A DNA stretch of 64,000 nt from Oceanobacillus rekensis (GTDB lineage Bacteria > Bacillota > Bacilli > Bacillales > Amphibacillaceae), in the NCBI RefSeq assembly GCF_002153375.1, contig NZ_MTBQ01000006.1:186001-250000 (forward strand), given 5' to 3'. The notes below the pieces were generated by a model. That model was not told the DNA's origin, searched no databases, and worked only from the letters and a program-made list of their open reading frames with translations. Positions 9,517 to 18,057 of the stretch are shown one piece after another; the first letter of the stretch is position 1; each line of letters starts with the position of its first letter. The position numbers and the translations under genes were made by a program.

Positions 9517-9996
9517 TTATACGTTCAGTAATTTTTTAATGTTTTTTTCAATACTTTCAGGTGTTTTCTGAGGAGCAAAACGGTCAATGATATTACCATC
9601 TTTATCTATTAAAAATTTTGTGAAATTCCATTTAATATTCCCGCCCAAAAGGCCCTTTTTTTCGGAAGTCAGATGTTTGAATAATGGATGTGCATTCTCA
9701 CCATTTACGTCAATCTTGCTGAACATAGGGAAATTAACTCCATAGTTACTTTGACAAATAGTCGCTATTTCTGTGTCTGTACCAGGTTCTTGGTTACCGA
9801 ATTGATTACATGGGAACCCCAAAATTTCTAAGCCTTGATTATTATATTTATTATATAGCTCTTGTAATCCTTCTAACTGTGGCGTGAATCCGCACTCACT
9901 TGCAGTATTGACAATCAATAAAACCTTCCCTTTGAAATCGGAAAGGGATTTTTCGTCATTTCGTATGGTAGTCGCGGTAAAATCGTAAATAGTCAT
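9517..9996 (-). CDS. Glutathione peroxidase family (thiol peroxidase, BsaA-like)
   Basis: 159 residues. Reduces hydroperoxides; bacterial cysteine homologues generally use thioredoxin or bacillithiol-type reductants rather than glutathione. The peroxidatic Cys35 is in [11 protein letters not shown], where animal enzymes have selenocysteine. The other tetrad regions are [13 protein letters not shown] (Gln) and [11 protein letters not shown] (Trp and Asn). Length is normal for the family. A GGAGGAG site precedes the ATG and a sigma-A promoter lies 23 bases further upstream. No sigma-B or PerR site is evident. Confidence 0.92.
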   Translation of the reverse strand: MTIYDFTATTIRNDEKSLSDFKGKVLLIVNTASECGFTPQLEGLQELYNKYNNQGLEILGFPCNQFGNQEPGTDTEIATICQSNYGVNFPMFSKIDVNGENAHPLFKHLTSEKKGLLGGNIKWNFTKFLIDKDGNIIDRFAPQKTPESIEKNIKKLLNV

Positions 9997-10018
9997 TTAA
10001 ACTCCTCCTTAAATGGAA

Positions 10019-10047
10019 AGTATAGCAACATGAGAAATTCAAGTCAA
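10019..10047 (-). promoter_or_regulatory. Sigma-A promoter of the glutathione peroxidase gene
   Basis: On the minus strand: TTGACT (10047-10042), 17-base spacer, TATACT (10024-10019), giving a leader of about 15-20 bases before the ATG at 9996. Confidence 0.65.
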
Positions 10048-10091
10048 AATATCAACCTATTATATACTTGTGAAAGGAATAGGAAAAAAGT

Positions 10092-10778
10092 ATGTATTTA
10101 ACAACAGGGAAACTGCATAATGGACAAACGTTTTATGTTCGATATTTGAATTTACAAGATTTACCTAACATAATAAAGTTGCAAAGTAAGGTTGTGAAGG
10201 CTTTACCTGAACCAGATGTTTTACAACCACTTACGATTGAAGAGTATACCAACATATTAAATGGTGAGACATTAATGATTGGTGTTTTTGTAGAAGAAAA
10301 ACTGATAGCATTTCGGGCGATGCTAGTACCTGAAAATGATGAGGAAGGCCTGGGTGCAGATATTGGGTTGAGCGAGGAAGTCTTTCCCACTATCATTTAT
10401 TCTGAGATATCCAATGTAGATCCCGATTTTCGCAAAAATGGTTTACAAACGTACATGGGTGAAATATTAGTGAATAATATAAATCGGAAACTTTTTCGGT
10501 ATGTACTTGCAACGGTTGCTCCTTTTAATATTCCAAGTTTAAAAGATAAATTTTCCTTAGGTATGGAGATTGCCGTGTTAAAGGAAAAATTTGATGGAAA
10601 ACTGCGTTATGTATTCGTAAGGGATTTGAATAGGGAAGCGCGAACGGATATTACGCTAGATGTACAAAATATTAAAATGGAGCATATCGAGCAGCAACAA
10701 TCATTATTAATGGCAGGATACCGTGGAGTTTCCGTGGAACTAATTGGTAATGAATGGCATGTACGTTTTGAAAAGTAG
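10092..10778 (+). CDS. GNAT-family N-acetyltransferase-like protein
   Basis: 228 residues. The N-terminal half looks like a GNAT fold: VRYLNLQDLPNIIKLQ at the start, GETLMIGVFVEEKLIAFRAM as the central strands, and VDPDFRKNGLQTYMGEIL near residues 115-132, which fits the acetyl-CoA-binding R/QxxGxG/A region in degenerate form. The C-terminal 60 residues (after VFVRDLNREA) are not part of a standard GNAT domain. The substrate cannot be inferred. AAAGGAATAGG precedes the ATG. Single gene closed by a 21-bp perfect hairpin. Confidence 0.6.
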   Translation: MYLTTGKLHNGQTFYVRYLNLQDLPNIIKLQSKVVKALPEPDVLQPLTIEEYTNILNGETLMIGVFVEEKLIAFRAMLVPENDEEGLGADIGLSEEVFPTIIYSEISNVDPDFRKNGLQTYMGEILVNNINRKLFRYVLATVAPFNIPSLKDKFSLGMEIAVLKEKFDGKLRYVFVRDLNREARTDITLDVQNIKMEHIEQQQSLLMAGYRGVSVELIGNEWHVRFEK

Positions 10779-10782
10779 GTAT

Positions 10783-10828
10783 AAACTACGAAAGCCTATC
10801 CATAAATATGGATAGGCTTTCGTAGTTT
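10783..10828. terminator. Bidirectional terminator, 21-bp perfect stem
   Basis: Arms 10783-10803 and 10808-10828 are perfectly complementary around a 4-base loop (AAAT). It separates the convergent GNAT and YflT-type genes; the right arm overlaps the stop of the minus-strand gene. Confidence 0.85.
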
Positions 10829-11267
10829 ACAATGATTTTTTCATATTATCATCCAAATTAGTAGATAATTTGGGATTATGGTGAAAAGCACTATCATTTG
10901 GTGATAAGTCTAATAGATTATCTGTAATTAAATACAAATTGTAATTTTCACCATTGGTCGTATACTTTTCAGCATCTTCTTTACTTACGCCATAATTAAC
11001 TAATTGTTCATGGTGTGATATATTCATGGAGCCTTCATCGGTATATAATTTCTTAATCTTATCCCAGAATGAAGCATCTTCTTCAATATATGGACCTTTT
11101 TCAATATTAACATCGGTATAACTTTCCAAATTATTATTTTTCATTTTACTATTGCGGTTTATAAGAATAGTCAGGTCATCCGTTTTATAACCAGCCAGTT
11201 TAAATTCGCTAATTGCCTGTATAGCCTCTTCTTCAGATTTGTAAGCACCAATAATGTGTTTAGCCAT
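10827..11267 (-). CDS. General stress protein with YflT domain
   Basis: 146 residues. The N-terminal 35 residues, MAKHIIGAYKSEEEAIQAIS followed by DDLTILINR, match the YflT (heat-induced stress protein) domain and are nearly the same as the N-terminus of the protein encoded at 23689-24537. A middle FWDKIKKLY motif and a final YGVSKEDAEKY region are also shared. Molecular function is unknown; family members in B. subtilis are general-stress genes. A good sigma-B-type promoter lies 44 bases upstream of the ATG, and AGGAGGT is the ribosome site. This protein lacks the C-terminal charged repeats of its larger paralogue. Confidence 0.82.
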   Translation of the reverse strand: MAKHIIGAYKSEEEAIQAISEFKLAGYKTDDLTILINRNSKMKNNNLESYTDVNIEKGPYIEEDASFWDKIKKLYTDEGSMNISHHEQLVNYGVSKEDAEKYTTNGENYNLYLITDNLLDLSPNDSAFHHNPKLSTNLDDNMKKSL

Positions 11268-11310
11268 TTACAATTACCTCCTGTTAGTTCTGTTTGATTA
11301 TACAAGTTAT

Positions 11311-11335
11311 ATTCCCGGACGAATATATTTAAAAC
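11311..11335 (-). promoter_or_regulatory. Sigma-B-type promoter of the YflT-domain gene
   Basis: Minus strand: GTTTTA (11335-11330), 13-base spacer, GGGAAT (11316-11311). The consensus known for SigB is GTTTAA-N12-15-GGGWAW. The same layout occurs before the paralogue at 24537. Confidence 0.75.
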
Positions 11336-11351
11336 ATAGGAAAAGGCACAA

Positions 11352-11377
11352 AAAAACGACCTATAAAGGTCGTTTTT
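11352..11377. terminator. Terminator downstream of trhO
   Basis: AAAAACGACCT (11352-11362) and AGGTCGTTTTT (11367-11377), 11-bp stem with T-runs in both directions. Confidence 0.7.
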
Positions 11378-11402
11378 AATAAGCATGGATAAAGGTTTAG
11401 CA

Positions 11403-11581
11403 GTAATTATTCACTGACATAAACAGCCACTTCCAGCTCCAGCACTTAAGCGTATCGGACTTCGCTCACCTCTGTGATCTAACTCAACATCAGTTTACTA
11501 CCGTTCACTGTGTTTCCTATATCTCCGCCGGCTAAAGGATATGTCCATACGTTGCTAACCTAGCTTTAAGCTTTTGCTCGT
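11403..11581. repeat. GC-richer intergenic repeat, copy 1 (family H)
   Basis: About 180 bp abutting the stop codon of trhO. Shares with 62338-62522 a stretch beginning ATCTAACTCAACATC (copy 2 ATCTAAATCAACATC), a GTTTCCTATATCTC block (copy 2 GTTTCCTTTATCTC) and an end CTAGCTTTAAGCTTTT (copy 2 CTAGCTTTGAGCTTTT). No gene is seen in it; short ORFs crossing it are shadows. Confidence 0.65.
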
Positions 11582-12553
11582 TTATACTTCTTGCTGTAAA
11601 CTTTCTCCGAGAAGTGCCAGTCTTGATTCAACTTCTTCTTCGTTCAGATTCTGTTCTTTTATATACATATTACGGGGACTTACACGGCATTTATGCGTGC
11701 ATCCGCGCATATATTTATGCTCATTTTCTTCTGAGCAGAGAATTTGTTTGTTACATTCTGGGTTTGCACAGTTTACATAGCGTTCACAAGGCTGTCCATC
11801 GAAATAATCAACGCCGACTACAATGTGTTCTTTCTGATTAACTGGTACGGCAATACGTTCGTCAAATACATATAACTGCCCGTCCCATAGGTCACCTTGA
11901 ACTGCTGGATCTTTACCATAGGTGACAATGCCACCATGTAATTGAGCAACATCTTCAAAGCCTTCTTTTACAAGCCAGCCTGAGAATTTCTCACAGCGAA
12001 TACCACCTGTACAATACGTGAGAACTTTTTTTCCTTCTAGAATATGCTTATTCTCGCGAACCCAATCTGGTAAGTCACGAAATGTTTCAACATCAGGGCG
12101 GACAGCACCACGGAAATGTCCGAGATCATATTCATAATCATTTCGGGCATCCAGTACAATTGTATCTTCATCCTGCATTGCCTCGTAGAAATCTTTCGGA
12201 TCTAAATATTTACCTGTAGTTACAAGTGGGTTGATGTCATCTTCCAATCTTAGTGTAACCAATTCCTTACGTGGACGTACATGCATTTTCTTGAAAGCAT
12301 GGCCCTCGTGTGGGTCGATTTTAAATACCATATCAGCAAAGCGTGGATCATTATGCATTGCATCCATGTATTTAATTGTTTGTTCAACCGTTCCAGAAAC
12401 GGTTCCATTGATTCCTTCCTCAGCTACTAATATCCGGCCTTTTAATTCAAGGTCTTTACAAAATGCGAGATGTTGAGCCGCGTAGCTTTCTGGATCTTCA
12501 ATATGCACATAGTTATAATACAATAAAACTTGATAATTTTGATTGCTTTCCAT
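11582..12553 (-). CDS. trhO: tRNA uridine(34) 5-hydroxylase TrhO (rhodanese domain)
   Basis: 323 residues, UPF0176/YbfQ family. TrhO hydroxylates U34 in the wobble position of a set of tRNAs using O2, the first step to 5-methoxyuridine-type modifications. Domain order: N-terminal acylphosphatase-like domain (about 1-100, with [10 protein letters not shown]), rhodanese domain (about 125-220) with catalytic loop [12 protein letters not shown] (Cys near residue 182), and a cysteine-rich C-terminal region ([15 protein letters not shown]) that could bind zinc. Length is normal. It is followed by an intergenic repeat and a terminator. Confidence 0.9.
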   Translation of the reverse strand: MESNQNYQVLLYYNYVHIEDPESYAAQHLAFCKDLELKGRILVAEEGINGTVSGTVEQTIKYMDAMHNDPRFADMVFKIDPHEGHAFKKMHVRPRKELVTLRLEDDINPLVTTGKYLDPKDFYEAMQDEDTIVLDARNDYEYDLGHFRGAVRPDVETFRDLPDWVRENKHILEGKKVLTYCTGGIRCEKFSGWLVKEGFEDVAQLHGGIVTYGKDPAVQGDLWDGQLYVFDERIAVPVNQKEHIVVGVDYFDGQPCERYVNCANPECNKQILCSEENEHKYMRGCTHKCRVSPRNMYIKEQNLNEEEVESRLALLGESLQQEV

Positions 12554-12806
12554 TTCATTACCACCTGTTCATTCATATTTGCAAGATATAAATGGTTGGT
12601 AGTCGATATTTATTTTTTTATCTTGCAAGAAATTATTTTACCACGCCTTAAAGAGTTTTTCAATAACACCCTCAAAATAGAATATCAACCTGTAATAATC
12701 CCTTGTTGAGTAGCTACTTCGCTAACACCTATAGACAGGAGCATAGTCAACTTCTGGTTAAATACCATAGTATAAAATATATTGAATGAAAGTGGGTGAA
12801 GTGAAT

Positions 12807-13013
12807 ATGGGTGATGCATCCAATCAAGGAGTACCTGAAAAAGTAGTTGATCTTATGGTCGATAGTATATTTAGAAAAAATGGTATTAAACCAGATGAAT
12901 TAAAGAAGAATTTGTCTGATGAGCAAAAACAAATGCTAAAAGAGATGGTGGAAGACTTAAAGGACCAGGTTGATCAATTTAATAAAAAAAATTCGGATCC
13001 AACAAATGAATAA
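12807..13013 (+). CDS. CotW-like spore coat protein
   Basis: 68-residue charged protein. The ATG at 12807 follows GTGGGTGA; an in-frame ATG at 12786 would add seven residues and has no ribosome site. The core, VVDLMVDSIFRKNGIKPDEL followed by LSDEQKQMLKEMVEDL, resembles the start of B. subtilis CotW (recalled from memory). The two CotX-family genes downstream support this, since cotV-cotW-cotX are clustered in B. subtilis. A CATAGTATA sequence near 12768 fits the -10 consensus CATANNNTA of the mother-cell factor SigK, though no -35 at standard spacing is clear. It ends in a strong terminator. Confidence 0.65.
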   Translation: MGDASNQGVPEKVVDLMVDSIFRKNGIKPDELKKNLSDEQKQMLKEMVEDLKDQVDQFNKKNSDPTNE

Positions 13014-13055
13014 AAATAGAGAAAACACCTAGCTATAGGTGTTTTCTCTATTTTT
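13012..13055. terminator. Terminator after the cotW-like gene, 19-bp perfect stem
   Basis: Arms 13012-13030 and 13037-13055 are perfectly complementary around a 6-base loop, with a T-run at the end. It separates the cotW-like gene from the cotX-like pair. Confidence 0.85.
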
Positions 13056-13135
13056 AAGGTTACTAGTGCATCTGTACAATCTTCTAGTTGTAAAAACCAT
13101 AAATTATCCTATAACCATAAGAAAGGAGTGTCAAA

Positions 13136-13699
13136 ATGGCAGTTTATAGAAGTGCAAGAGATACGAATGACTATAGTCGGAACAGAAAACAACAATATTT
13201 TTTAGATACCGAAGATCGATACAGATGCAGTTGCGGTAATAAATGTGACGAGAAATGCAGACATGAATCAAGAAACGAATCGGAATTTGATTACAATTTT
13301 AATAATAATGATAATGATCATGATGATGCAACAGTTTCCCAAGATGGTGAACAATATGCATTTATGGAGCAGGAGTCAGCTGAATTAATTTGGGTGAAAG
13401 AATCCTGTGATATCACAATTAACACTACGGACACACAAGCAGGGGTTTCATTACAAGCGGGATTACAACTGGCAATCGCACTTGTTCTTAGAATTACAAT
13501 TGGGGACTCTGACCAAAGCGAGGCCGTATCACAAGAGTTAATGCAGCAATTCGATATGACTCAATCTAATAAACAAAAAATCTATATTTATAATACAAAA
13601 GATGCAACGGTAACAACTACAGATACAGACCTGGCAATCAATATCCAAGTTCTGCTGCAGTTATTAGTAGCGTTAATTATTATAGTCGATATTTTATAA
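13136..13699 (+). CDS. CotX/CotV-family spore coat protein, long form
   Basis: 187 residues. The N-terminal third is hydrophilic with a cysteine pattern (YRCSCGNKCDEKC, residues 30-42) and an Asn/Asp/His tract (residues 55-69). The C-terminal two thirds contain the duplicated Coat_X unit: first INTTDTQAGVSLQAGLQLAI with ITIGDSDQSE, then VTTTDTDLAINIQVLLQLLV. CotX-type proteins form the insoluble outer coat/crust of the spore. The cysteines could cross-link. GAAAGGAGTG precedes the ATG; CATAAATTA near 13100 fits a SigK -10 box. Probably co-transcribed with the next gene, 29 bases away. Confidence 0.88.
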   Translation: MAVYRSARDTNDYSRNRKQQYFLDTEDRYRCSCGNKCDEKCRHESRNESEFDYNFNNNDNDHDDATVSQDGEQYAFMEQESAELIWVKESCDITINTTDTQAGVSLQAGLQLAIALVLRITIGDSDQSEAVSQELMQQFDMTQSNKQKIYIYNTKDATVTTTDTDLAINIQVLLQLLVALIIIVDIL

Positions 13700-13728
13700 A
13701 AAAATAATGTAGAAAAGAGGTGTATGGA

Positions 13729-14160
13729 ATGACAAGACTTAAAGAATGGCGTGCTTTAGATCATTGTGATGATAATAAGCATGACAATGCAGATGTTGAT
13801 CAAGAAGCTATACAGCACGACTCCATTAAGCAAGTATCAGATGAATGGATAATCATTAAGGACTCTGAATGTGTTCATGTTAGAACAACCGATACACAGG
13901 CAGCAGTGTCCCTGCAGCTTGGTATTCAGGTAGCCATCGCAGTAGTTCTTAGTATTACAATTGGGGATTCTGATCGGGCTAAGGATGTCATGCAAGATTT
14001 CAAGCAAGTTTCCAAAACAAGACAGAGCAATCGCCAAAAAACAATTGTTGAGTGTTCAAAAAATGTTGATATCACTACAACTGACACAGATATAGCAATT
14101 AACATCCAGTTGTTAGTACAGATTCTTGTAGCTATTGTTGCGAGCTTGGATATACTCTAA
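13729..14160 (+). CDS. CotX/CotV-family spore coat protein, short form
   Basis: 143 residues. The start at 13729 is set by AAAGAGGTG; an in-frame GTG at 13720 lies inside that site. After a charged N-terminus it has the same two Coat_X repeats as its neighbour: VRTTDTQAAVSLQLGIQVAI with ITIGDSDRAK, and ITTTDTDIAINIQLLVQILV, ending SLDIL. It lacks the cysteine and Asn/Asp-rich N-terminal region of the longer paralogue, so the two arose by tandem duplication and then diverged at the N-terminus. Structural spore-surface role by family. Confidence 0.88.
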   Translation: MTRLKEWRALDHCDDNKHDNADVDQEAIQHDSIKQVSDEWIIIKDSECVHVRTTDTQAAVSLQLGIQVAIAVVLSITIGDSDRAKDVMQDFKQVSKTRQSNRQKTIVECSKNVDITTTDTDIAINIQLLVQILVAIVASLDIL

Positions 14161-14691
14161 AAGATAGTAGATTAATTATTAGAAAGCAAATAGAGATGTC
14201 AGGGAAAAGTAAATTATCTGTTAAAAACGGATTCTTTCCCACTTGTTTTTGCGGTCTTTTTTAAAATAGGGTCGTCTTAATTATGGGGGATTTCTTAAAC
14301 TGTTGGTAAACCTTAAAATATAATTTAATGATACCCGATACTCCGGTTTAGTTGGCTGGGGTATTTTTGTTTTTAATGTCTTTTTTGTTGTCATACAGCA
14401 TCAATTGTCTTCTTAGATTGCTTAATCTAAACTTTGAAATCTTATCCTTTCCTGCCAAGATTGAAAGATATAATCATTCGTTTTTACCGCATTTATTTAT
14501 GCGGTAAAAGCTAATTAGTTTTTTCCAAAAATTAATATAAAAACGCTTGCATTTTTATCGGAAATTAGTTAAAGTTAAAACAGCAATGGAAATTGAAGTT
14601 TGAATAATACTTTACGATTCTTGTTCAAGATGGTGTAAAAGTATTTATGATTCAATTACTTTGCACGATATTGTATAAGGAGGTCATTTAA
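14161..14691 (+). other. Gene-free stretch between coat genes and csp
   Basis: 531 bases without a credible ORF. It holds a terminator at 14338-14374, a perfect hairpin with arms TTTACCGCAT (14483-14492) and ATGCGGTAAA (14499-14508), and a likely csp promoter: TTGCAT (14547-14552), 17-base spacer, TAAAGT (14570-14575). This would give the csp mRNA a leader of about 110 bases, the usual length for cold-shock leaders. Confidence 0.5.
14338..14374 (+). terminator. Terminator downstream of the cotX-like genes
   Basis: ATACTCC (14338-14344) faces GGGGTAT (14358-14364), one G-T pair, followed by TTTTTGTTTTT. Confidence 0.6.
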
Positions 14692-14883
14692 ATGACTGGT
14701 AAAGTAAAATGGTTTAATGCAGAAAAAGGTTTCGGTTTTATCGAACGCGAAGATGGAGATGACGTATTCGTACATTTCTCAGCAATCCAATCAGAAGGTT
14801 TCAAGACGCTTGAAGAAGGTCAAGAATTTGAAATTGTAGAAGGTAACCGCGGACCACAGGCTGCTAACGTTACTCGTCTGTAA
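14692..14883 (+). CDS. Cold-shock protein (CspA family)
   Basis: 63-residue single-domain RNA/DNA-binding protein. RNP1 is KGFGFIE and RNP2 is DVFVHFSAI; the start [11 protein letters not shown] is diagnostic. It binds single-stranded nucleic acid and acts as an RNA chaperone. AAGGAGGTC is a near-perfect ribosome site. The long leader and an AT-rich region upstream suggest the usual post-transcriptional cold control. Which csp paralogue it is cannot be told without the others. Confidence 0.95.
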   Translation: MTGKVKWFNAEKGFGFIEREDGDDVFVHFSAIQSEGFKTLEEGQEFEIVEGNRGPQAANVTRL

Positions 14884-14899
14884 TATATAGCATTTATAA

Positions 14900-14932
14900 A
14901 GACTTGTCCCTCAATGGGATAAGTCTTTTTTT
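14900..14932 (+). terminator. Terminator of csp
   Basis: AGACTTGTCCC pairs with GGGATAAGTCT with one mismatch, followed by a run of T. Confidence 0.8.
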
Positions 14933-14978
14933 GGTTAAATGCTTATCTATAACAAAATGAATAGAAACGGGGATTTGT

Positions 14979-15668
14979 ATGACTTCATTTGACTGGATAG
15001 TAGAAGCGGAAACCGAATGGGATAACCGGGCAACCTTCTGGAATCAAAAAAGCAGGAGTATGTGGGATAATGGGAGCAGAAAAGATATTGTACCATTGTT
15101 ATCTAATTATTTGAAGCCAGGAAGTACCGTTCTGGATATTGGATGCGGAGATGGTTATGGCAGTTTCAAGTTGTATAGAGAAGGTTATCATGTAACAGGT
15201 GTCGACCTTTCCAAAGAAATGATCCAACTGGCAAAGTCGAGATTGAAGAAAGGGGAAAATATCTCCTTTCAGCAGGGGAATGTTAATGAAATTCCGTTTG
15301 AGGATAATTATTTTGATGCCATTATGGCAATTAATGTTTTAGAATGGGTGGAAGACCCACTTCATGCATTAAAAGAATTAAAACGTGTCGTGAAGCCTAA
15401 TGGACTTATTTATGTTGGTATACTTGGCCCCACTGCTGGACCGCGTGGAAATAGTTATCCCCGTCTATTAGGGGAAAAAGCAATCTGCAACACAATGATG
15501 CCCTGGGAATTTAATACATTGGCAGTCGATATTAAACTGAAAGATGTAGATGGTTTTGGAGTATATAAAGAAGGCGTTCATATTAATCATTACAAAGATT
15601 TACCTATTAAACTGAAACAAGCATTAACCTTTATGTGGGTATTTTTATTAAGAAAAGTTGGTGAATGA
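14979..15668 (+). CDS. Class I SAM-dependent methyltransferase
   Basis: 229 residues. The AdoMet-binding motif I is VLDIGCGDGYGS near residue 52; the acidic end of strand 2 is VTGVDLS, motif II is FDAIMAINVLEWVEDP near residue 110, and KPNGLIYVGI follows. This is the UbiE/Methyltransf_11 architecture; the substrate is not predictable. It overlaps the next small ORF closely, so the pair is probably one transcript. B. subtilis YodH is a possible homologue from memory. Confidence 0.85.
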   Translation: MTSFDWIVEAETEWDNRATFWNQKSRSMWDNGSRKDIVPLLSNYLKPGSTVLDIGCGDGYGSFKLYREGYHVTGVDLSKEMIQLAKSRLKKGENISFQQGNVNEIPFEDNYFDAIMAINVLEWVEDPLHALKELKRVVKPNGLIYVGILGPTAGPRGNSYPRLLGEKAICNTMMPWEFNTLAVDIKLKDVDGFGVYKEGVHINHYKDLPIKLKQALTFMWVFLLRKVGE

Positions 15669-15669
15669 A

Positions 15670-15969
15670 ATGGATAAAAAAGAAATGGAAAAGCAAGTAA
15701 TTGAGAACTATCAGAACGATGAAAGAATGATGATTCTCATTTATTCACAATGGTGTATTAATCATAAATTGGATCCGGCAGTTTTGTATGAAGAAGCATA
15801 CCCAAATCAGGCTGCAAACAGCACGATGGAAGAAGTGCATGAGTTAACCGTTCCTGCGAATGAATCGGAAGATATTCCGGATCAAACCGTTTTAAATGTG
15901 TTACAGCTTTTTGGCAATGATGACTTAGCATTTATTGTTCAGGAATATATCGAAAAGCGGGATAAATAG
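15670..15969 (+). CDS. Small conserved-looking hypothetical protein
   Basis: 99 residues from the ATG at 15670; a GTG at 15661 is a possible alternative, since the only ribosome-site-like bases are AGTTGGTG at 15655-15663. No domain recognised. The protein is acidic, has a helical N-terminus (MDKKEMEKQVIENYQ), a cluster ILIYSQWCINHKLDPAVLYEEAYP, and ends in a helical DDLAFIVQEYIEKRDK. Its start overlaps the end of the methyltransferase gene, so it is translationally coupled to it. A short CCCGCTTTTTTT tail follows as possible terminator. Confidence 0.65.
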   Translation: MDKKEMEKQVIENYQNDERMMILIYSQWCINHKLDPAVLYEEAYPNQAANSTMEEVHELTVPANESEDIPDQTVLNVLQLFGNDDLAFIVQEYIEKRDK

Positions 15970-16027
15970 CCTCCCGCTTTTTTTAATTCCACCTAAGAAG
16001 CAGGCATTTGGTAATAATTAATATTAC

Positions 16028-16200
16028 TTTAGACTATAATGGGACCCAAAATTCTTGACCACCATTGAAGGTGACACATTTATGGGTTGTAATTCAAACC
16101 TGATTTCGTGTGCCTTTCCCAGAGCGGTCGCCGAAGTTTATCTTACGCCGCAATTTACCTCGATTACGGGGCAGATAACAAAATCTATGAAAGAAGTTTT
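16028..16200. repeat. Degenerate intergenic repeat element, copy F
   Basis: Contains TTCTTGACCACC (compare ACTCGACCACC at 31020) and TTTCCCAGAGCGGTCGCCGA (16115-16134), which is the reverse complement of the core TCGGCGACCGCTCTGGGAAA at 31091-31110. It appears to be a decayed, partly inverted copy of the same family. The right end runs into the 3' end of the minus-strand dehydrogenase gene. Confidence 0.55.
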
Positions 16201-16206
16201 GCTTAT

Positions 16207-17079
16207 TTACTCAAAAAGCTTTATTAATGCTTGTGTACCGCTATCTTCCCCTCCCTTTTCAGCGAGTTCTTTATACAATTTTAGTGATAGTGATAATCCT
16301 GGCGTGACTAAGCCAAGTTCTTCTGCTGATTCCAATGCAATCGTCATATCCTTAATGAAATGTTTGACGTAGAAACCAGGTTCATAATCCCCCTCGAGCA
16401 TTCGAGGGCCAAGCTTGGAAAGCGAAAAACTTGCTGCAGCACCAGTTGCTATACTTTGAAGGACACGTTCTGGATCAAGACCAGCCTTTTTGGCATACAT
16501 AATTGCCTCACACACACCAATCATATTAGATGCGATTGTAATTTGATTTGCCATTTTCGTATATTGGCCAGCCCCTGCACTGCCTTGTAATATAATATTT
16601 TCACCCATTATCTCAAAAAGTGGCAGAATATTGGTAAATGCTTCTTCATCCCCACCTACCATGATAGCCAGTTTTCCACTTTTGGCTCCAATATCTCCTC
16701 CGGAAACCGGTGCATCCAATGCATATATATTCTTTTCTTTTGCCTTTTTATAAATTTCCTTTGCAAGAGATGGTTTCGATGTCGTCATATCCACAGTAAA
16801 TGTACCAGGTTTGGCGCTTTCCAAAATTCCATATTCACCATAATAGATATCCTCCAAATCTGAAGGATATCCGACCATCGTAATTATGATATCAGAGGAT
16901 GAAGCAAGTTTTGCAATGGTATCCATCCATTCTGCTCCATTTTTGAGTAATTCCTGTGCTTTTTGTTTTGTACGAGAATATACGATTACGGAATAACCTG
17001 CATCCATTAGATTTGCTGCCATACTTTTACCCATTACACCAGTACCGACAAAACCAATTGTAACTTCTTTAGAAAGCAT
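16207..17079 (-). CDS. NAD(P)-dependent beta-hydroxyacid dehydrogenase (YkwC-like)
   Basis: 290 residues, 3-hydroxyisobutyrate dehydrogenase family, oxidising beta-hydroxyacids such as 3-hydroxyisobutyrate or tartronate semialdehyde derivatives. Rossmann motif GFVGTGVMGKSMAANL is at residues 9-24. The substrate-binding signature DAPVSGGDIGAKSGKLAIM follows near residue 122, and the catalytic Lys lies in GAGQYTKMANQ near 176. Length is normal. The ATG follows AAGGGGAT. Single-gene unit; substrate not determined. Confidence 0.87.
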   Translation of the reverse strand: MLSKEVTIGFVGTGVMGKSMAANLMDAGYSVIVYSRTKQKAQELLKNGAEWMDTIAKLASSSDIIITMVGYPSDLEDIYYGEYGILESAKPGTFTVDMTTSKPSLAKEIYKKAKEKNIYALDAPVSGGDIGAKSGKLAIMVGGDEEAFTNILPLFEIMGENIILQGSAGAGQYTKMANQITIASNMIGVCEAIMYAKKAGLDPERVLQSIATGAAASFSLSKLGPRMLEGDYEPGFYVKHFIKDMTIALESAEELGLVTPGLSLSLKLYKELAEKGGEDSGTQALIKLFE

Positions 17080-17331
17080 ATATTTATATCCCCTTTTGGC
17101 TTGATATATAGTAGTTATTCTACAAAAACTGTCAAAAGTCCTTCTTATCGTAAAATATACCGGGAAGAACGAAAATTTTTCTAGACCTATCTTAGAGGAT
17201 GAGATTCCCCATTTTTACATGATTTGGGAACGTTAATCGGGAATCATTGTAAAGCATTTACACATAGTATAGATAGCACATTATCAGTTACAAATTTTAG
17301 GCCCAAAAAGTGAATGGAGGAGGATATTTTA

Positions 17332-18009
17332 GTGATTACTAAAAAGCAACAATCCAGGTGCAAATCTGCTTTATTGGAACAGCAAAATGAGTTAATTCAG
17401 CATGTTCAGGACCATTTTGGAATGAAATATGAATTTGCTCAAGAATCAATTGGTGAATTATCAAATTATGACAACCATCCAGGAGACCATGGTACAGAGC
17501 TTTTTGAGCGTGGGAAGGATCTCGCCTTAAATGAGCATGCTGAAAGTGAGTTAGAAGATATTAATGAGGCACTACATGCGATAGAAGAGGGTACCTATGG
17601 TATTTGTAGCGCATGTGGAGCGGATATTCCATATGAACGATTAGAAGCTAATCCGACGGCGGATAAATGTCTCGAGCACGCAAAAAGTAATACATTCGAA
17701 CAACCCCGGACAATTGAAGAGGAAGTGTTCAGCCCAAACATTAATCCTGATGAAGTCACAGCTGAAGAGCAAGTAGGATATGATGCAGAAGATGCTTGGC
17801 AGGAGGTAAGCAGGTATGGAACGTCTGAGACACCATCGGATTTTTACGGAGATCGAGAACATTATAATGAAATGTTCCCCAATAGTGATGAAAGAATAGG
17901 CGGTACAGAAGATGTAGAAAACTTTCTGGCAGCAGATATTAATGGGAAATATACTGGGGTAACTCCAAATCATAATAAATATGAGAAAGAGGAAGGATTG
18001 GAAGAATAA
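17332..18009 (+). CDS. yteA: YteA-type DksA/TraR zinc-finger protein
   Basis: 225 residues. The GTG at 17332 follows GGAGGAGG with 8-base spacing; an ATG at 17314 would overlap that site. The N-terminal two thirds of a DksA/TraR-like coiled-coil carry HPGDHGTELFERGKDLAL; the zinc-finger region is GICSACGADIPYERLEANP followed by a single CLEHA, so two canonical cysteines are replaced by other residues, as is usual for YteA. The acidic C-terminal region (DPDEVTAEE, YNEMFPNSDERIGG, ENFLAADI) is the yteA-specific extension. Members are associated with sporulation; a direct RNA-polymerase role is not shown. Confidence 0.85.
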   Translation: MITKKQQSRCKSALLEQQNELIQHVQDHFGMKYEFAQESIGELSNYDNHPGDHGTELFERGKDLALNEHAESELEDINEALHAIEEGTYGICSACGADIPYERLEANPTADKCLEHAKSNTFEQPRTIEEEVFSPNINPDEVTAEEQVGYDAEDAWQEVSRYGTSETPSDFYGDREHYNEMFPNSDERIGGTEDVENFLAADINGKYTGVTPNHNKYEKEEGLEE

Positions 18010-18012
18010 ATC

Positions 18013-18043
18013 AAAAGACTCCTCAGGGGACAGGAGTCTTTTT
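18013..18043. terminator. Bidirectional terminator between yteA and htrB
   Basis: AAAAGACTCCT (18013-18023) and AGGAGTCTTTT (18032-18042), 11-bp perfect stem. Confidence 0.82.
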
Positions 18044-18057
18044 GAATCAGTAATATT

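Noticed and set aside
14540..14556. AAAACGCTTGCA as a CcpA site before csp
   Set aside because: Only partial match to the cre consensus (two mismatches), in AT-rich DNA before a gene not expected to be catabolite-controlled; it more likely contains the -35 box.
16055..16372. 105-codon plus-strand ORF
   Set aside because: Starts in repeat element F and runs antisense through the dehydrogenase gene.
17220..17245. GGGAAT at 17238 as a sigma-B -10 for yteA
   Set aside because: No GTTT-type -35 at 12-15 bases upstream.
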